Assembly: GCA_001443005.1 (NCBI GenBank)
Contig: LEKQ01000016.1
Span: forward strand, 74,788 to 138,787
Origin: a bacterium GBS-1
GTDB lineage: Bacteria; Synergistota; GBS-1
Direction: 5' to 3'
Length of the DNA stretch: 64,000 bases
In this document: in pieces, positions 24,729 to 31,618 of the stretch
How positions within the stretch are numbered: position 1 is the stretch's first letter
Layout: the number at the start of each line of letters is the position of its first letter
Notes under the pieces: model-generated
What the model saw: the letters and a program-made list of their open reading frames with translations, nothing else
The model's database searches: none
What the model was told of the DNA's origin: nothing
Position numbers and translations under genes: made by a program

Positions 24729-25919
24729 ATGAAAAGCAAGATTGATGGGAAGCCTGTTACCGTTGGTATCGTGGGAAGCGGTTACGCTGCCTACCTGCAT
24801 TTAAACGCCTATAGGAAAGTTAGCGGTGTTCCAGTTAAGATTAAAGCCATAGCCGATGTGATCGAGGAGAAGGCTAGGAAAATGGCTCAAGATTATGGGA
24901 TTGAGTACGCTTTAAGCGATTATAGAAAAATTCTTGACGATGAAGGAATAGACGTCATAGATATATGCACTCCCCCTTTCTTACATGCGAGGATGATCAA
25001 TGAGGCTATCCGAGCTGGTAAACACGTCATCTGCGAGAAGCCTCTAACTGGCTACTTCGGGGTTGAGGGAGATCCTGAGCCTATAGGTAGGATGGTTTCT
25101 AAAAGGAAGATGTATGAGCATGTGCTTAAGGAAGTTGAGGAGTTAAGGAGAGTAGTGGAAAGTAGCGATAGGCTCTTTATGTATGCTGAAAATTACGTTT
25201 ACGCACCTACTATTCAAAAGGTGGCTGAGATAGTAGAGAAGAAGCGGGGAAAGATACTTTTCATGAAAGGGGAGGAGAGCTTAGCCGGTTCAAGCTCACC
25301 TGTAGCTGGATATTGGGATAAGACGGGCGGCGGGAGCTTGATAAGGATAGGTTGTCACCCCCTTACGGGAATCCTTTGGCTTAAGAGGCGTGAGGCCGTA
25401 GCGAGGGGAGAAGAGGTGTGGGTTAAGAGGGTGACCTGTGACGTGGGTTTAGCTACTTCCGCTCTAAAAGAAGGTGAGAAAAGCTTCATACGGGCGAGAC
25501 CCTTCGATGTTGAGGATGTAGCCACATTAACGATGACTTTTTCTGATGGAACCAAGGCTCTTGTTATAGCTTCCGATGTAGTTTTAGGTGGAACTAAAAA
25601 CTACGTTGAGGTTTACACCAATGATTCAGCGATGATATGCAGGCTTACACCACCAGGCTGCATGGATGCTTACTTTCTCGATGATAAGGGACTTGAGGGA
25701 GTAACGATAGCTGAGATGCTTCCTACTTATATAGGTTGGCAGCACGTCTTTATATGCGATGACGTTTTAAGAGGATATGTAGGAGAGATTCAGGATTTCA
25801 TGGAGTGCATATTTTATAGGAGAAAACCTCTATCTGACCTCGATTTAGCTTGCGAGACCATAAAAGTTATCTATGCCGCCTATTGCTCCGCTGAGGAAGG
25901 AAAAAGCATAGAGCTCTAA
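24729..25919 (+). CDS. Gfo/Idh/MocA-family oxidoreductase (IolG-like candidate)
   Basis: NAD(P)-dependent sugar or cyclitol dehydrogenase, 396 aa. N-terminal Rossmann motif VGIVGSGYAAYLHL, DVIDICTPPFLHARM, and the family's catalytic-lysine motif GKHVICEKPLTG. C-terminal domain has GGGSLIRIGCHPL, with the conserved D/H pair region reading IGCH. The region after EKP holds an insertion (about residues 110-135), making it longer than typical inositol 2-dehydrogenase. With the neighbouring gene set it could supply the first oxidation (myo-inositol to scyllo-inosose). ATG 24729 follows AAGGAGGGG; the TTG at 24723 is too close. Confidence 0.88.
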   Translation: MKSKIDGKPVTVGIVGSGYAAYLHLNAYRKVSGVPVKIKAIADVIEEKARKMAQDYGIEYALSDYRKILDDEGIDVIDICTPPFLHARMINEAIRAGKHVICEKPLTGYFGVEGDPEPIGRMVSKRKMYEHVLKEVEELRRVVESSDRLFMYAENYVYAPTIQKVAEIVEKKRGKILFMKGEESLAGSSSPVAGYWDKTGGGSLIRIGCHPLTGILWLKRREAVARGEEVWVKRVTCDVGLATSALKEGEKSFIRARPFDVEDVATLTMTFSDGTKALVIASDVVLGGTKNYVEVYTNDSAMICRLTPPGCMDAYFLDDKGLEGVTIAEMLPTYIGWQHVFICDDVLRGYVGEIQDFMECIFYRRKPLSDLDLACETIKVIYAAYCSAEEGKSIEL

Positions 25920-25931
25920 GCACAGCCTCAG

Positions 25932-25965
25932 GAGTGTTAATATTTTGAAAAACACTTTCTTTTTC
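25932..25965 (+). terminator. Weak terminator-like hairpin
   Basis: A short stem (AGTGTT 25933-25938 with AACACT 25951-25956) followed by TTCTTTTTC. The stem is only about 6-7 bp, so strength is doubtful. Confidence 0.35.
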
Positions 25966-25982
25966 TTAATCCCTGTATACCC

Positions 25983-26012
25983 TTGACAGGTTAGGCTAAG
26001 ATGGTATACAAT
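25983..26012 (+). promoter_or_regulatory. Promoter TTGACA-N18-TACAAT of the uronate-type operon
   Basis: Consensus -35 at 25983 and TACAAT at 26007 (TATACA at 26005 with N16 is an alternative register). GTATAC motifs occur at 25975 and within the -10 region, resembling GntR-type half sites. Architecture matches the promoter at 13461. Confidence 0.65.
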
Positions 26013-26028
26013 TTATAATGTAATACAT

Positions 26029-26047
26029 TGTTCCATTTAATGAAACA
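26029..26047. promoter_or_regulatory. Candidate operator with KdgR-like half-sites
   Basis: A 19-bp inverted repeat, left half TGTTCCATT and right half AATGAAACA around a central T, one mismatch. These are the half-sites of KdgR (IclR family) boxes, but in everted order. It lies about 15-30 bp downstream of the expected transcription start, a typical repressor position, before KdgF-like and KduI genes. Confidence 0.5.
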
Positions 26048-26101
26048 AATAGTTTTCTTTTAGGTGGTGTTTTAATTTTCTAGTCTAGGGAGGTGTACTT
26101 T

Positions 26102-26494
26102 ATGGGAAAGCCTAGGATGAAGGATAAGCGGTATGTATATCGTATTTCGGAGTTGCCTATCACTTGGCTTACAGAGTCTTCGAGAACGCGTTTCATTCTT
26201 GGGGAGAATATATTGATAAGCTTTATTGAGAACCCTCCGGGAACGGAGTTCCCTCTTCATAAACATGAGGCGGAGCAGATATTGATAATTCTTGAAGGCT
26301 CGGAGGAGCACATTATCGATGGGCAAACCTATCATGTGGAAGCTGGAGATGTGGTGGTGCACCCGCCCAATGTGGAGCATGGAGGATATACCAAGACGGG
26401 GTTTAAGGGAATAGATATCTTTTGTCCGCCGAGGGATAGTCATGTGGAGTTGATGCGTAAGCAGGGTTTGATAGTTGAGGAGGAGGAAAAATAA
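26102..26494 (+). CDS. Cupin protein, KdgF-like
   Basis: 130-aa single cupin. Metal motif 1 FPLHKHEAEQILIILEGSEE; motif 2 AGDVVVHPPNVEHGGY; then DIFCPPRDSHVELM near the end, similar to the D-F-PPR ending of KdgF. KdgF opens unsaturated uronates (from pectin or alginate breakdown) to linear 5-keto-4-deoxyuronate. The next gene, kduI, uses that product, which makes the KdgF assignment attractive. The start is the ATG at 26102 after TAGGGAGGTG; the GTG at 26093 lies in that site. One nucleotide separates it from kduI. Confidence 0.8.
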   Translation: MGKPRMKDKRYVYRISELPITWLTESSRTRFILGENILISFIENPPGTEFPLHKHEAEQILIILEGSEEHIIDGQTYHVEAGDVVVHPPNVEHGGYTKTGFKGIDIFCPPRDSHVELMRKQGLIVEEEEK

Positions 26495-26495
26495 C

Positions 26496-27344
26496 ATGGG
26501 TGAGACGTTGAGTTTGGAGATTCGTCATAACATTCATCCCGAACATGCGAAGACCTTAGACACCGAGGGGTTGCGTAGAGAGTTTCTCGTTCAAGGGTTA
26601 TTCGTGCCCGGTAGGGTTAAGCTCGTTTATTCTCATATAGATAGGATAATCGTGGGAGGAGCTGTTCCATCGCCTGAGCTTAAGCTGGACATAGATAAAA
26701 AGTTAATAGGGGCGGAGTATTTGCTTGAGCGCAGGGAGTTAGGCTTGATAAACTTGGGAGGACCGGGAGAGGTTATAGTAGATGGTTTAAGCTATCCTTT
26801 GGGTAGGTTAGACAGTCTTTACGTCGGAAAGGGTAGTAGAAGCATAGTTTTAAGAAGTAGGGATAATGGCAACCCTGCGAAGTTTTACTTTTTAAGCGGT
26901 ATGGCTCATGCAACCTTTCCCACGCGGAGGGTTACCTTGGAAGAAGCTCGTAAGATTCCGCTGGGTTCTTTGGAGACGAGCAACAAGCGAACAATTTATC
27001 AGATGATTCATCCAGCGGTGCTTCCCACCTGCAACTTAGTGATGGGGGTAACGTGCTTAGACGTGGGTTCTGTGTGGAATACTATGCCTCCTCATACTCA
27101 CGAGCGAAGAATGGAGGTCTATCTTTACTTTGATCTTCCCCAGAACGCTGTTGTGTTTCATTTAATTGGGGAGCCTAGGGAAACTAGGCACATAGTAGTT
27201 AGGAATGAGGAGGCGGTTATCGCTCCTAGTTGGTCTATTCATTCGGGAGTTGGGACATCTAACTACTCCTTCGTTTGGGGCATGGTGGGGGAGAATCAGA
27301 ACTTCGACGACATGGATCCGGTTCCCGTAGAGCTTCTTCGATAG
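26496..27344 (+). CDS. kduI: 5-dehydro-4-deoxy-D-glucuronate isomerase (KduI)
   Basis: Cupin-type isomerase turning 5-keto-4-deoxyuronate into 3-deoxy-D-glycero-2,5-hexodiulosonate on the way to KDG. The zinc-site segment WNTMPPHTHERRMEVYLYFDLP and the later IAPSWSIHSGVGTSNYSFVWGMVGEN are diagnostic for KduI. 282 aa from the ATG at 26496, which has AGGAGGAGG upstream. Together with the KdgF-like cupin and the following TRAP transporter it forms a uronate uptake and conversion unit. A strong terminator follows. Confidence 0.94.
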   Translation: MGETLSLEIRHNIHPEHAKTLDTEGLRREFLVQGLFVPGRVKLVYSHIDRIIVGGAVPSPELKLDIDKKLIGAEYLLERRELGLINLGGPGEVIVDGLSYPLGRLDSLYVGKGSRSIVLRSRDNGNPAKFYFLSGMAHATFPTRRVTLEEARKIPLGSLETSNKRTIYQMIHPAVLPTCNLVMGVTCLDVGSVWNTMPPHTHERRMEVYLYFDLPQNAVVFHLIGEPRETRHIVVRNEEAVIAPSWSIHSGVGTSNYSFVWGMVGENQNFDDMDPVPVELLR

Positions 27345-27352
27345 AAAGGATG

Positions 27353-27392
27353 AGCGGTCTACCCGCACACATAAGGGTAGACCGCTTTTTTT
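27353..27392 (+). terminator. Strong rho-independent terminator after kduI
   Basis: Perfect 12-bp stem AGCGGTCTACCC (27353-27364) with 27375-27386, 10-nt loop, then a run of T to 27392. Expected to limit transcription into the TRAP genes that follow, so partial readthrough or an unseen promoter is needed for them. Confidence 0.85.
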
Positions 27393-27439
27393 AAGCCCCT
27401 TTAGGGGTGGAGAACGCCTTAAGAAGGAGGGGATTGGTC

Positions 27440-28441
27440 ATGAAAAGGGTGGGGTTGTGTTTAGTGGCGTTGCTCCTTGTGGTTGGACTAATGGCCTGGG
27501 TAGCTTTAAGTGTAGATGCTCAGCCTAAGAGGATCACCATGAAGTTCGGACATTATGCTGCTCCAGGGCATCCTGGTGACCGCGCCGCTAACATGTTCGC
27601 TGAGAATGTGCAGAAGCGCACGAATGGGGAGATAATCATCGCCGTTTACCCCAATAACCAGCTTGGAGATCCACCCCAACTGCTTGAACAGAACATACTT
27701 GGCGTCATAGATATGAGCTTGCCTACTCAGGGGGCGCTGGACAAATACTCGAAGAAGTTCGCTGTAGTTATGTTGCCCTTCGTTTATAGGGATTATGATC
27801 ACGCTCATAGGGTTCTCGATGGAGAGTTCAAGGAGTGGACCTCCGGTGAGCTTGAGAAGCAGGGTTTGATTTTCTTATCTAATTGGGAATGGGGCTTTAG
27901 AAACCTCACGAATAATGTTCGTCCGATAAATAGCCCTGATGATGTTAAGGGTCTTAAGATCCGTACGCCTCCTGAGATTCAGCTTCAGGCTGCTATGGAA
28001 GCGTTAGGGGCGGTTGTCACTAAGATATCCTTCGCTGAGCTTTATATGGCCTTAAAACAGGGGGTAGTTGATGGTCAGGAGAACCCGATAGCTGTCATCT
28101 ATGCTAATAAGATCTACGAGGTTCAGAAGTACCTCGCCTTAACTCGTCACGTTTACAACTCTATGGTTCACGTTATGAGCAAGAAGACTTGGGACAAGCT
28201 CACTCCCGAGCAAAAGAAGATAGTGGCAGAGGAAAGTAAGAACGCTGGGGAGTACATGAGGAATACGTTGGTCAGTGAGGAGGCCGGTTTGATCGAGAAG
28301 CTGAAGCAGTTAGGCATGGTAGTTACAACTCCCGATCTTGCTCCCTTTAAGGCTAAGATGGGTCCCGCCTACGAGAGAATAGCTCAGTATGCGGGTAAAG
28401 AGAACGTGGAGGCATTCCTTAAGATGGTTGAGAAGTATTAG
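27440..28441 (+). CDS. TRAP transporter solute-binding protein (DctP)
   Basis: Periplasmic binding protein, 333 aa. Sec signal peptide with cleavage near VDA-QP. Family blocks: KGLKIRTPPEIQLQAAMEALGA with the ligand arginine, KISFAELYMALKQGVVDGQENP. ATG 27440 follows AAGGAGGGG. Gene order P, M, Q here differs from Q, M, P of the first DctP-type system. Its position after kdgF-kduI suggests a uronate or unsaturated oligouronide ligand. Confidence 0.94.
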   Translation: MKRVGLCLVALLLVVGLMAWVALSVDAQPKRITMKFGHYAAPGHPGDRAANMFAENVQKRTNGEIIIAVYPNNQLGDPPQLLEQNILGVIDMSLPTQGALDKYSKKFAVVMLPFVYRDYDHAHRVLDGEFKEWTSGELEKQGLIFLSNWEWGFRNLTNNVRPINSPDDVKGLKIRTPPEIQLQAAMEALGAVVTKISFAELYMALKQGVVDGQENPIAVIYANKIYEVQKYLALTRHVYNSMVHVMSKKTWDKLTPEQKKIVAEESKNAGEYMRNTLVSEEAGLIEKLKQLGMVVTTPDLAPFKAKMGPAYERIAQYAGKENVEAFLKMVEKY

Positions 28442-28494
28442 GTTATGTTTGTGGGCTTTTAACGGGTCTTGACTCCCGGAAGCGGGGTGCTGGG

Positions 28495-29775
28495 ATGATA
28501 GCCTTTGAGATCTTCGCTGCCCTGGTCGGCTTGATGTTGCTGGGGGTTCCCGTCGCCGTGGCTATGGGCATAACTGCAGTGGTTACTTTCATACTTTTAG
28601 GTGAGATTCATGTTCTTCCTATGTTGGCGCAACGAATGTATGCCTCAACTACGGGTTTTACTTTGCTTGCCATACCTTTCTTTATCCTCGCTGGCAATCT
28701 TATGAATACGGGTGGAATGACGACGAGGATATTCAGATTCGCTAACTCCTTGGTGGGTCACGTGAAGGGGGGATTGGGTCATGTTAACGTTTTAGCGAGC
28801 CTTATTTTCTCTGGTATGTCAGGTGCTGCTGTGGCCGATGCGGCAGGTTTGGGCTTGATCGAGATTAAGGCTATGGATGAAGCTGGCTATGATCGGCCCT
28901 TTTCTGCTGCGATAACCGCTGCCTCTTCAACGATAGGTCCCGTTGTTCCACCCAGCATCCCCTTCGTAATCTATGGGAGCCTTACTAATACCTCCGTTGG
29001 TAAGCTCTTTTTAGCTGGTTTCATTCCTGGCGTTATGATGGCTATAGCGATGATGATTGCAGTTGCGATAATATCGGAGATGCGCAATTATCCTCGAAAG
29101 GAGAGGGCCTCCCTTCGAGAGATTTGGGATAGCTTCCGTGGAGCCGTTCTTCCTCTTGGGATGCCTGTGATAATAATCGGTGGAATTTTAAGCGGTTGGT
29201 TTACCCCCACTGAGGCTGCTGTCATAGCTTGTGCCTATGCCCTTTTTCTCGGGATAGTAGTTTATCGGGAGATCTCCTGGAGGGATCTCCCGAGGATCCT
29301 TTGGGAGACGACGCTACATACGGTGCGAGTTATGTTTATCATATCCGCAGCGGGCTTCTTTGGATGGCTCTTGATCCATCAACGCATCCCCGATGTGGTC
29401 ATCCGCAGTTTGGCTTCGATCGCATCTACCTCTACAGGGCTTTTATTGATTGTAATAGTTATTCTACTTGTTTTAGGTTGCTTCCTTGAGGGTATCGCCA
29501 TAATGGTTATAACCATTCCCATCTTTATGCCACTTATCCAGGCCTATAACATAGATCCAGTGCACTTTGGGGTGGTTATGACCCTATGTCTGATGATAGG
29601 CCTTATTACCCCACCTGTGGGGATGAGCCTCTATGCAGTTGCAAGCATAAGCTGTGTGGATATTTGGACGTTAAGCAGGGAGTTAATTCCCTATATCATC
29701 GGTATCTTCGCCGTAACTTTGATCGTGGCTCTTTGGCCTAGTTTAGTTCTATTTTTACCGAGGTTGCTTAGCTAG
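28495..29775 (+). CDS. TRAP transporter large permease subunit (DctM)
   Basis: 426-aa, 12-TM permease subunit. Seen: IPFFILAGNLMNTGGMT, LIFSGMSGAAVADAAGLG, STIGPVVPPSIPFVIYG, FTPTEAAVIACAYALFLG, CLMIGLITPPVGMSLYAV. ATG directly after CTGGG with CGGGGTG upstream. Belongs with the binding protein at 27440 and the small subunit at 29787. Confidence 0.96.
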   Translation: MIAFEIFAALVGLMLLGVPVAVAMGITAVVTFILLGEIHVLPMLAQRMYASTTGFTLLAIPFFILAGNLMNTGGMTTRIFRFANSLVGHVKGGLGHVNVLASLIFSGMSGAAVADAAGLGLIEIKAMDEAGYDRPFSAAITAASSTIGPVVPPSIPFVIYGSLTNTSVGKLFLAGFIPGVMMAIAMMIAVAIISEMRNYPRKERASLREIWDSFRGAVLPLGMPVIIIGGILSGWFTPTEAAVIACAYALFLGIVVYREISWRDLPRILWETTLHTVRVMFIISAAGFFGWLLIHQRIPDVVIRSLASIASTSTGLLLIVIVILLVLGCFLEGIAIMVITIPIFMPLIQAYNIDPVHFGVVMTLCLMIGLITPPVGMSLYAVASISCVDIWTLSRELIPYIIGIFAVTLIVALWPSLVLFLPRLLS

Positions 29776-29786
29776 GGGGATTTGTC

Positions 29787-30257
29787 ATGAATATTAGAAG
29801 CTTTGACCAGAAGTTGGGGAAGCTTCTTCGAGCCTTAAGCGTTTTATCCCTTTCGGCTTTATTTGTTCTCTTAATAGGTAACGTGTTTTTTAGGTTTGTT
29901 CCGATTTTTTCCTTTGGTTGGTTTGATGAGATCGTGGAGTTGATGTTTGCTTACTTTGTCTTTTATGGTGCTGCTGCTTTGTGGCGTGAAAAGGAACACT
30001 TTCAGGTTTATTTTATACCTTCTAAGTTAAAGGGCAAGTGGAGGAAAGCGATCGATACGATGATTGATGTTATAAATATAGCCTTTCTTTCCATGTTGTT
30101 CTACTACGGGTTAGACCTAACTATTCGCGCTGCGGACTGGACACCTATATTTAAGCTTCCTAAGAGAATCTGGTACTCCTGTATTCCTATCTCGAGTCTT
30201 CTTATGTTAATTTATTCGACGTTTTCTCTCTACTCCCGCTTTAAAAAAGAGGCGTAA
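29787..30257 (+). CDS. TRAP transporter small permease subunit (DctQ)
   Basis: 156-aa four-TM small subunit. WFDEIVELMFAYFVFYGAAALWREKEHFQVYFIP matches the DctQ signature (E near the end of TM2, then a basic loop and a short amphipathic stretch). ATG 29787 follows GGGGGA. Last gene of the operon; no strong terminator is visible between it and the aroE promoter region. Confidence 0.93.
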   Translation: MNIRSFDQKLGKLLRALSVLSLSALFVLLIGNVFFRFVPIFSFGWFDEIVELMFAYFVFYGAAALWREKEHFQVYFIPSKLKGKWRKAIDTMIDVINIAFLSMLFYYGLDLTIRAADWTPIFKLPKRIWYSCIPISSLLMLIYSTFSLYSRFKKEA

Positions 30258-30295
30258 GCTAAAGTTTGGAGGCTTAACATGCTATCTTTTATCTC

Positions 30296-30325
30296 TTGAC
30301 AGCTTTATGCCCTATGTGATATATA
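30296..30325 (+). promoter_or_regulatory. Promoter of the aroE attenuator
   Basis: TTGACA (30296-30301), 18-bp spacer, TATATA (30320-30325) preceded by TG-A, i.e. an extended -10. Transcription would begin about 20 nt before the leader peptide's AGGAGGT. Confidence 0.7.
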
Positions 30326-30354
30326 TCTATAAAAGGACTGAGGAGGTAAGCTTT

Positions 30355-30468
30355 ATGAGAAAGGGCACAGCTAGCCTTAACGTGTGGTTTAGCTTTAATT
30401 ATTATTACTTTTACTTTACCTGGCCCGCCAAGCTGCGGGAAAGGCTGGCTGTGCTTTCCCTGAGGTAG
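30355..30468 (+). CDS. Aromatic-residue leader peptide of the aroE attenuator
   Basis: A 37-codon reading frame with an excellent AGGAGGT ribosome-binding site. Residues 11-23 read WFSFNYYYFYFTW: ten aromatic residues in thirteen (two Trp, four Phe, four Tyr). Codons run from 30385 to 30423. The frame ends at TAG 30466-30468, 26 nt before a rho-independent terminator. This is the classic design of an amino-acid-sensing leader peptide: the ribosome stalls when charged aromatic tRNAs are scarce. Downstream is aroE of the aromatic pathway, so sensor and regulated function match. It is too short for usual gene calling and has no expected function as a protein. Confidence 0.92.
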   Translation: MRKGTASLNVWFSFNYYYFYFTWPAKLRERLAVLSLR

Positions 30469-30529
30469 GAGCCTACCTCTAAGGGGTTGACCGAAAAGCC
30501 GCCACCTTTCCCGGTGGCGGCTTTTTTTT
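30424..30529 (+). promoter_or_regulatory. Transcription attenuator (competing RNA structures) before aroE
   Basis: Segments that can pair in competing ways: CCCGC 30424 with GCGGG 30435; GGGAAAG 30437-30443 with CTTTCCC 30454-30460; GAGGTAGG 30462 with CCTACCTC 30472; and CGGGAAAGG 30436-30444 with CCTTTCCCG 30505-30513, extendable by four more pairs past a bulged C45. The last pairing takes the 5' arm and loop of the terminator, so it would act as antiterminator. Which set forms with a stalled ribosome needs folding; the exclusivity itself is visible. Confidence 0.75.
30494..30529 (+). terminator. Rho-independent terminator of the aroE attenuator
   Basis: Thirteen-bp stem when A-T closings are counted (core GCCGCCACC 30498-30506 with GGTGGCGGC 30513-30521, loop TTTCCC), followed by eight T. 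It lies inside the leader, 38 nt before the aroE start. Confidence 0.93.
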
Positions 30530-30567
30530 ATCCATCTCACGGAACGGCCTTTGAGGGGGTGAGCGTT

Positions 30568-31521
30568 TTGAAGTATTCCGTGAGTTTGATAAAGGGTTTT
30601 CAAGGAAGCTTTATTCCTACGGTGAACACGAAATATATAGGGCTTTTGGGTTATCCCCTATCTAAGAGTCTCTCTCCTAAGCTTCATAATGCTTGCTTTA
30701 GGAAGATGGGATTAGACTATCTTTACTTACCCCTTGAGGTTAGGGATGAAAGTAGCATTAAGAGGGTTCTTGAAAGTATGGTTTACTTTAACTTCGTTGG
30801 CTTCAATGTGACCATTCCTTGGAAGGAAACCGTTATTCAATATCTTGATGAATTAGACGACTCCGCTACTTTCTGCGGTGCGGTTAACACGATATCCCTT
30901 AAGGATGGTAGGCTCATCGGGTATAACACCGATGGGGTTGGCTTCATGATGTCATTTTTAGAGGCTTTTGGTGAGACCCCTTTGGGTAAAAGCGTGCTAA
31001 TTCTTGGTGCTGGAGGGTCTGCCCGCTCCATATCCTTTCAGATGCTTGCTGAGGGAGCCTCTTCCATAACCATAGTCAACAGGAGCGTTGAGAGGGGAGA
31101 AAGGCTCGTTAAAGCCCTGGACGAGAAGTTCCCTGGGAGGGTGAGCTTTGTTCCCTTAAGAGGTGGTTTCAAGCACGGCATGGCTCGAGATTTCGATATC
31201 GTTATAAATACAACGAGCGTTGGTATGTATACCTCCGTGGATGAATCTCTTCTCGATGAGAGGGATTTTAAGCCCGGTCAACTTGTCTGCGATATAGTTT
31301 ATGATCCACCGATTACCAAGATGCTCGCATGCGCGCGAGCTAAAGGTGCGAGAATCCTTTCGGGGAAAGGGATGCTTATTCATCAGGCGGCTTACGCTTT
31401 TAAGATATGGGTAGGTCTTGAACCTGATATAAAATTGATGTTTGAAGTATTTGACAGTCATTTCCTTCGGTTTGCTAGATTATATGAGAAGGATATTAAA
31501 AGAAAAAAGACTTTAATATAG
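30568..31521 (+). CDS. aroE: Shikimate dehydrogenase
   Basis: NADPH-dependent reduction of 3-dehydroshikimate to shikimate in aromatic amino acid synthesis. Substrate motif LSKSLSP (about residues 31-37), the catalytic lysine in NVTIPWKE, NTDGVGF with the catalytic aspartate, and cofactor motif GAGGSARS. The start is the TTG at 30568, eight nt after GAGGGGG; a longer in-frame reading from 30487 overlaps the terminator and has no ribosome-binding site. 317 aa, with about 22 extra N-terminal residues before the usual YIGLLGYP. The aromatic attenuator upstream argues for the biosynthetic role rather than quinate/shikimate catabolism. Confidence 0.95.
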   Translation: MKYSVSLIKGFQGSFIPTVNTKYIGLLGYPLSKSLSPKLHNACFRKMGLDYLYLPLEVRDESSIKRVLESMVYFNFVGFNVTIPWKETVIQYLDELDDSATFCGAVNTISLKDGRLIGYNTDGVGFMMSFLEAFGETPLGKSVLILGAGGSARSISFQMLAEGASSITIVNRSVERGERLVKALDEKFPGRVSFVPLRGGFKHGMARDFDIVINTTSVGMYTSVDESLLDERDFKPGQLVCDIVYDPPITKMLACARAKGARILSGKGMLIHQAAYAFKIWVGLEPDIKLMFEVFDSHFLRFARLYEKDIKRKKTLI

Positions 31522-31533
31522 AATTAAAATCGA

Positions 31534-31562
31534 TTGACACATTCGTCAATAAAGGTTATAAT
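31534..31562 (+). promoter_or_regulatory. Consensus sigma70-type promoter of aroD
   Basis: TTGACA, exactly 17 bp, TATAAT: a perfect housekeeping promoter. It gives aroD transcription independent of the aroE attenuator, though readthrough from aroE is also possible as no terminator lies between. Confidence 0.85.
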
Positions 31563-31618
31563 GAATCTAGTTAACTTTATAAAATATACTTTTACGTTGT
31601 GGAAGAGAGGTGAGGGCC

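Noticed and set aside
30487-30567. Longer aroE reading from 30487
   Set aside because: It would run through the terminator stem and T-run; no ribosome-binding site. The TTG at 30568 with GAGGGGG is far better.
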